A program made the position numbers and the translations under genes. DNA of 64,000 bases. Source: Anaeromyces robustus (Eukaryota > Neocallimastigomycota > Neocallimastigomycetes > Neocallimastigales > Neocallimastigaceae). Each line of letters starts with the position of its first letter. Within the stretch, counting starts at the first letter, position 1. This document shows positions 57,748-64,000 of the stretch, piece by piece. The notes beneath the pieces are model-generated. The model searched no databases. It was given only the letters and a program-made list of their open reading frames with translations, and had not been told where the DNA came from. Where the stretch lies: assembly GCA_002104895.1 (NCBI GenBank), contig MCFG01000197.1:27501-91500 (forward strand). The letters run 5' to 3'.

Positions 57748-59974
57748 TTAATAATTATATTTTGGTGATCTTGCACTTTTGATGTTATTAAGATAACTTT
57801 GACTAGAATTTGGTGATGTTGGGCTGTAATAATAATTTGGACTAGTATTTCCTGGACTTGAAAAAATCATATTTGAATTAGAATATGAATTTTGTGGACT
57901 ATTATAGTATGGTTCATCTGAAGTATTATAATAATCATGTTGATACATATTTGAAGGATTTGATATATTTGAAATATTTGGTTTCTTTTTACTTGAATGA
58001 CTTGCAATAGATTCAGGATTTGATATTTTACTACATGTAAAACTATTAGCTGAATTATTAGAATATTTATTATTGGAATAATTATATTTTTTGAATATAT
58101 TATTATTATTGTCATATAATAAATGATTTGAGTAATTTGAATAATCATTTACTATGAATTTATTTTTTGTTGTTTTATGAGTAGAATATGTATTGTTTGA
58201 ATTCCATGCACTACTTTGCATATTTAATTTTCTTAAATATGTATTATTAGAATTAATATAATTTTGATAATAGGTTCCACTATTACAAGATTTTTCTTCT
58301 GGATGACGAACACAATAAAGAAGTCTATTTCCTATCATATAATAGGTGAAAAAGAAATAACAAACCATTTCTAGGAGTTTTAAAAGTAAAAAATATATAA
58401 AATTACCAAGTTTTGGTAATTTAGGTTCAAATATTGATAATACAATTTCCAAAATTAATATAAATATCATAGTATAAACATATTTAAATTCTCCAAATTT
58501 CTTTGATATTCTTCCTGTCCTTATTACCATAAATAACATAGCAATGTACTATATTATATATAAATATAAATATAAATATAAATATTAATATAAATATTAA
58601 TATATAAATATAAAAATAAAATAATAATATAAATATAAAACTAATATTATAATAATTAATAATTAATAATTAATAATTAATATTTTTCTCTATATATACC
58701 ATAATTTCATTTAATCTACGTTCCATAAATTCAAATATACCAGTACCACCAGCTTCACTATAGTCACATGTTGGGTGACGATAATTTTCAATAGTACCAT
58801 AGGATTGTAAATGAAATGTTAAAATAACAAATGCAGTTATAGTTGAATAGGCCATAATAAAACCTAAAGTAATGATAAGGAAAAGTTTTGCACGATTATT
58901 TAAACGTTTACCATTATCCATTAAACGTTTTTTACTATAAACTGAATAGATACGATAGGTTACTGCTACCATAGGGAAAAGTGTGAAATCAGTACAAAAG
59001 GTTTCATATACATATGCTATTTTACATTTCAAAATAGTATGATGATTAACTTTAAAGTATGGGAAAGTCATACTACCTGCTATACCAATAATTATTAGTA
59101 TACAATAATTAGGTGAAAATATTTTCAAATAGGGATGATCTTTATTTTTAATTATTAAATAAATAACATAAAATATAATTAATAAAAAGAAAACCATAAG
59201 TCCATCAAAAACGTAAATTGATATGCGATTAAAACCAGTTTTATCCATAACAACTTTATCAGCATTTTCAAAAATATTAGTAATTGATTTTAAATTATTA
59301 TCAATTATATAATTTTTAATGGCTTCTGGTATAAATAATCTTATTTCTAGAAATGGTGCACTGTTCTTAGTTTTAAATATATCTTTAATATGTATGGCCT
59401 TCATATTTTCTAATAAATCACATTTCATTTTTTGATTTTCACAAAAACTTAAAATATCTTTATCATTTAATTTTTTTCCAAGATCAAAAGTTGGTATACT
59501 TCCAATTTCTAATGCCTTTTTTAATTGCATTTCTTTTGATGTTAATTTTAACGCTGTTTCAATTAATATATCACTTTCGATATTACTTTTTGGATTAATT
59601 ATTAAATATTTTTTATTAAGAACACTATAATTTTGTGGTGGTAATATTGGAATTATCATTAAATTGGTACTATTATTGTTTTGAATGGGTAAAGATGAAT
59701 AGTGTGATACTTTACCTTTAAAGAAAAAACTTTTGTTATTAATAAAATTGGTATAAGCCATTTCTGTAGTAGTATGGATATCTGAATTTATATTTGATTT
59801 ATTTATTACAGATATATTAGAAATATAATTATGAAAACTTTCAAAAAGTGTTTTTGAATTATTATCATAGAATACTTTTATATTTGTTTCTTTAGTTAAA
59901 TCAAAGAAGGTATTAACATATTCAATGAAAAAATTTAATAATTCATCATCATTTCCTAAAGCTATACTTATTGA

Positions 59975-60009
<35 letters not shown>

Positions 60010-60637
60010 CATTGGATTGATTTAATAAATCATTCCAAGTTAAATTACTGGTATCTATAATTGTTTTATCTGGACTATTTTTATAATATAATACATCAAA
60101 ATCTAATTCAAAAGGTAAACCATATAGATGACCATTGAAATAACCATCTTCAAAAACTTTAGGATTATGATAAGCAACTGTATTGTTAGTAACTTTATCT
60201 GTTAAATCTAAATATAATCGATCAACTTCTCTTTCTTTAATCATCTCTGCAATATATTTGCTTTCGATAAACGCATGATCACTGAATAAAAATCTATCAT
60301 CCAATATCATCATATCATATTTTCCATCTTCTAATTGGTTAATAATAGATTTTACATAATTTTCATATTCACTCATTTTTATTTTATCATAAGATTCATT
60401 TTTATCATATGAAAAAGAAATATCGATGTTATTAAGTTTAGGATTATCTGCTTTTAATTCTGTAAAGTAATTCTTTACTTTAGAATAATAATTTTCCCAA
60501 TACGGTTCATTTATAAAATCAGGTCTCTCTGTTAAAATATTAATAACAGTTTGTTGTTGAGCTAAAATATTATTACTAAAAAGTAATATTAGTAGATAAA
60601 ACAAATAGATAAAGCCAATCTTTTGTATATGAGCCAT
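57748..60637 (-). CDS. Class C GPCR with solute-binding-protein ectodomain
   Basis: Two exons, 60637-58700 and 58548-57748, joined by a 151-bp GT-AG intron (phase 0, after RLNEIM), give 912 residues. Residues 1-26 are a signal peptide ending at LAQQQ. Residues about 28-440 resemble a bacterial periplasmic sugar-binding protein (SBP): INILTERPDF at the start, GHLYGLPFELDFDVLYYKNS and TWNDLL in the middle, with an Asn run after it. Seven hydrophobic helices follow from about 475 to 725. Cys pairs KCKIAYVYETF (start of helix 3) and HPTCDY (second outer loop) match the conserved class C disulfide. The tail (about 740-912) is Asn/Ser/Tyr-rich and probably cytosolic. In this family the outer domain binds a small molecule and the 7TM part activates a heterotrimeric G protein at the plasma membrane; a sugar or oligosaccharide ligand is plausible for a plant-fibre degrader but is inference. 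Receptors of this design have been reported from anaerobic gut fungi. Confidence 0.9.
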
Positions 60638-63165
60638 TTTTTTATTTTATTTTATTTTATTTTATTTTTATATTTAATTTGTTTCTAATTTATTCTTATT
60701 ATTATGTTTTAGATATAGTTTTTGTTACTATTATTATTCTCTAATTATTAGTAAAAGAATAAAATTAAATTAAAGTATAATAAATAAATTAGTTTTATTT
60801 TATATAAAAATTATAATTATAATTTTAATTCAATAAATTACTTTTATAAATCAAATTTTTTAAATTGAATTTTAATTGAATTATAAATTGATTTTTTTTT
60901 TTTTTTTTGATAATTAGAATTGAATTAATTATAATATTGATTTTTATTCTTTTTTGTATGTAATATATATTTTTATTATTATAATATATTTGTTATTAAT
61001 CTATATAATATATTATAATAATAAAAATATTTAAACTTTTGTTTTTAAAATAACATTTTTCTTCATTATAATCTACTTATTTTAAAAATATATTTATATA
61101 TTTTTTTTAAAAAAAATTTTTTTTATATAATAAAAAAAAGTTAAATAAAAAGGAAAAAACTTTTCTTTTATATTATGTGTTAAATTTATTATATTTGTAG
61201 ATAATTTATTTATTATAGTTTATAATAATAGATTAAAATTTTATTTATTTTTTTTTAATAAAAAACAATATTACACAGATAAAATTTTTTTTACTCATAA
61301 ATTACTTTTTTTAATTTTTAACAATTATACTAAGAAAAAGTAAAAGATTAATATATTCTTAATATAAAAATTTTTGACTAATATACATTATAATTTTTAA
61401 AAAAATAATTTTTAATAAAAATTTTTTTATTATAAATTGTTAATAACCCTTGTACTATATTAAAAAATTTGTTTTTTAATATATTTAGAATTCGTACAAC
61501 CTTTGTACTACTTTAAATGTTGACAACAATAATAATACTAAGTAGTCATTAATATTTAATATTGTTTAAAATTTTTAATTGAGTATAAACTATACTTGAA
61601 AAATATGTAAATATATCACATGCTTCATGTGGATAACATATTTTATGGAAGATTTTTAGTACATTCACATGATATAAATGATATGAATTTATGATATTAA
61701 TATAAATAATGTTAACTTAAACATAGATTTAATAATTTAAACATAGATTTTTTAATTTATTTACATAAAATGAATTAATATATTTGTAATATTTATAAAG
61801 TTAATTTTTAATTTTTATATTATGACAATTTAAGTAATATATTTCAATATATTACTTAAGCTGTTGTATTTTTTGTATAATAAGGGATATTATTTTTATT
61901 TAAATTTTATTTATTTATACATTGATTTTTTATATATTGCATCCTTTTTTTTTTTTTTATAAAAAAAGTAGATAAAAAAAAGGATTACAATTAGTCATTT
62001 TAATGTAATTTAATTATACAATATATATGAATTAATTGAAAATTTATATTTATAAATATATTATATTAGTAAAAGTGAATATATTAAGAATGAATATATA
62101 ATGAATTTTATTTATAATATAATTTAAATTACATATTTTTTATTTATTTGATTATAATAATTTATATAAAGTATAATATATTAAAAAACATTTTTATTAC
62201 ATTATAATATATATAAAAAATATGTTTGTAATATATGTAATATATTTAAAATATAATATAATATATAACATATTTTTATGTTTTATTTTTTTCTTATTTC
62301 TAATGTGGCTATTTTTTGTGATACAATTTATTCATTTTTTTTTTTTTTATTTTTTTCTTTTCTTCATGTAGCTTTTTTTATAATTTATATTTTGTTTTTT
62401 AATAGTTTATATAATTTAAGTTCAACTTTTTTATAAATCATTAAAAAATGGATAAACTTATATATAATAATTTTTTAAAAAAAATAATAATGATAAGCAG
62501 TTGCTTTATTTTATTATTTTTTATTATTTAATAATTATTTTATTATTATTATTATTAAATTTTTATTATATAAATTTATTATTTTATTAATAATATTATA
62601 TTTAAATATGAGATAAAAATTAAAAATTTATTACTCATTATATACATTTAATGTTCATAATATACATTTTATGTTTCTTTTTTTTTTTAATAAAAATTTT
62701 TTTCAATACAAATGAAAAGCATGCTAAAGTATAAAATTTTTGACAAATATACTATATAAGGATAATTTAATGTATTACACATAATAAATAATATTAAATT
62801 ATTTATTGTATTTCTTTTTATGCTTTAATTTCAGGGATAACTACATATAATAATATAATAATTAAACTTCGAAAAATTCTTTTTTTTTTTTTTTTTAAAA
62901 AATAAAGAATTTTCATACTATATTATAATTTAAATAATAAAATTAATATACATTAATAATTATGTAATATTTATTCATTTTTATATAAAATAAAAAGTGT
63001 TCTTTTTTTTTTAAAACTTTATCTTTTTCTCTCTTTTTTTTTTTTTTTTATATATAAAATAAATAAACATAAAAAAAATTATATATATAGTATTGCTAAG
63101 TTTAATATTATTATATGATGTAGTATATATAAAAATCCAATTTTAAATCCTTTAAATAATTATTG
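60638..63165. other. Gene-free AT-rich region upstream of the receptor
   Basis: Starts with a (TTTTA)n run directly before the receptor ATG (60640-60666). Otherwise homopolymers and ATATA repeats; no exon seen. Contains the perfect inverted repeat at 61830-61859. Confidence 0.65.
61830..61859. repeat. Perfect inverted repeat, 14-bp arms, 2-base loop
   Basis: TTAAGTAATATATT, TC, AATATATTACTTAA. No neighbouring gene within about 1.2 kb. Confidence 0.88.
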
Positions 63166-63189
63166 CTTCGTGTTACTTTTAACATATTG

Positions 63190-63715
63190 AAATTTTAATT
63201 ATTTAAAAAAAAAAAAAAGAAATTAAAATATAAAAATTAATATAATTTCAAAAGAAAAAAAAAAGATTTAAAATTTATATAATCTCAAAAGAAAGAAAAA
63301 AGAAATTTACTTAAAATTTATATAATTTCAATAAAAAAAAGTAAAAAAATAAAATTTTTAAATTTATATAATTTCAAAAGAAAGAAAGAAGAAATTTTAA
63401 AATTTATATAATTTCAATAAAAAAAAGTAAAAAAATAAAATTTTTAAATTTATATAATTTCAAAAGAAAGAAAGAAGAAATTTTAAAATTTATATAATTT
63501 CAAAAAAAAAAAAAGAAGAAATTTTTAAATTTATATAATTTCAAAAAAAAAAAAAAAAAAAAAGGGAAGAAATTTTTAAATTTATATAATTTCAAAAGAA
63601 AAAAAAATATTTAAAATTTATATAATTTCAATAGAAAAAATAATATATTTAAATTTATATATAATTTCAAAAGAAAAAAAAAATATTTAAAATTTATATA
63701 ATTTTAAATAATAAT
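63190..63715 (+). repeat. Tandem array of an ~45-bp unit, about 11 copies
   Basis: The core AAATTTATATAATTTCAAAA is followed by a variable purine stretch (GAAAGAAAGAAGAAATTTT or plain A's). Units recur every 30-55 bases; the core is well kept while the purine filler varies. Confidence 0.9.
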
Positions 63716-63839
63716 AATAATACTATATAAACATTATAAATAAGATAAAAGGAATATAAATTAATTTTAAATTAGTAATTATTATTTAAATTTATTTACT
63801 AAGAATAATTAAGAATTTAAAAGAAATATAATAAAAGGA

Positions 63840-63996
63840 ATAAAATACAAAGTAAAATACAAAATAAAAAATAAAATAAAAAATAAAATAAGATAAAATA
63901 AAATAAAATAAAATAAAATAAAATAAAATAAAATAAAATAAAATAAAATAAAATAAAATAAAATAAAATAAAATAAAATAAAATAAAATAAAAAAT
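63840..63996. repeat. (AAAAT)n pentanucleotide microsatellite
   Basis: About 30 AAAAT units up to the window edge, with AAAT and GATAAAAT variants at the left end. Confidence 0.95.
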
Positions 63997-64000
63997 AATA

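Noticed and set aside
63190-63715. CRISPR-like look of regularly spaced repeats (also 17500-18520)
   Set aside because: Spacers are low complexity and uneven, repeats are not palindromic in the CRISPR sense, and the genome is eukaryotic with introns.

Overview
The window is a very AT-rich eukaryotic nuclear segment. Islands of spliced protein-coding sequence sit in kilobases of poly(A)/poly(T) and (TAAA)n, (AAT)n or (AAAAT)n microsatellite. The most likely source is an anaerobic gut fungus (Neocallimastigomycota, the Neocallimastix/Piromyces/Anaeromyces group). Evidence for this is the (TAAA)n intergenic DNA, short AT-rich GT-AG introns, AAT-encoded Asn runs, a class C GPCR carrying a bacterial-type solute-binding ectodomain, a fungal-type 7TM-RGS receptor and a fungal-type LINE. 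Dictyostelids are also AT-rich and rich in polyketide synthases and were considered, but fit less well. The species assignment is inference.

Left part (1-15.1 kb): two diverging paralogous genes lie about 10 kb apart. The left one (minus strand, from 1525 to beyond the left edge) and the right one (plus strand, 11654-15102, 11 exons, 552 aa) share intron positions and identical exon lengths over six consecutive internal exons. The complete copy is a seven-transmembrane receptor with a C-terminal RGS domain. From 15.1 to 23.9 kb there is no gene, only repeats: a seven-unit degenerate array, a CCATGG/poly(T) duplication and two hairpin-type inverted repeats. At 23.9-25.7 kb lies an intact two-exon SLC2-type sugar transporter on the minus strand.

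Centre (29.9-46.2 kb): a tandem pair of five-exon megasynthase genes (1759 and 1752 aa) with identical exon lengths in exons 1-4. The order in each is adenylation domain, acyl carrier protein (intact DSL serine), complete ketosynthase (Cys-His-His), then an acyltransferase-shaped domain without catalytic residues, ending at the usual post-AT linker. A 5'-truncated LINE (37499-39305) with reverse-transcriptase ORF, poly(A) tail and a 12-bp target-site duplication lies between them. This pair is the most unusual system in the window.

Right part (46.2-64 kb): two small paralogous minus-strand genes of unknown family, one with a signal peptide and four extra cysteines, one without a signal peptide. 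Next come a long repeat zone with a decayed LINE endonuclease fragment, a MITE-like hairpin element, and a complete two-exon class C GPCR (912 aa) with a solute-binding-protein ectodomain and an Asn/Ser-rich tail. The last 3.3 kb are gene-free and end in tandem and AAAAT repeats.

Taken together the window holds three nutrient/signal receptors (two 7TM-RGS, one SBP-7TM), one sugar transporter and a duplicated natural-product-type synthase. No operons are expected. No tRNA, rRNA or CRISPR array was recognised. Exon borders were placed by eye from GT-AG sites, frame continuity and paralogue comparison.
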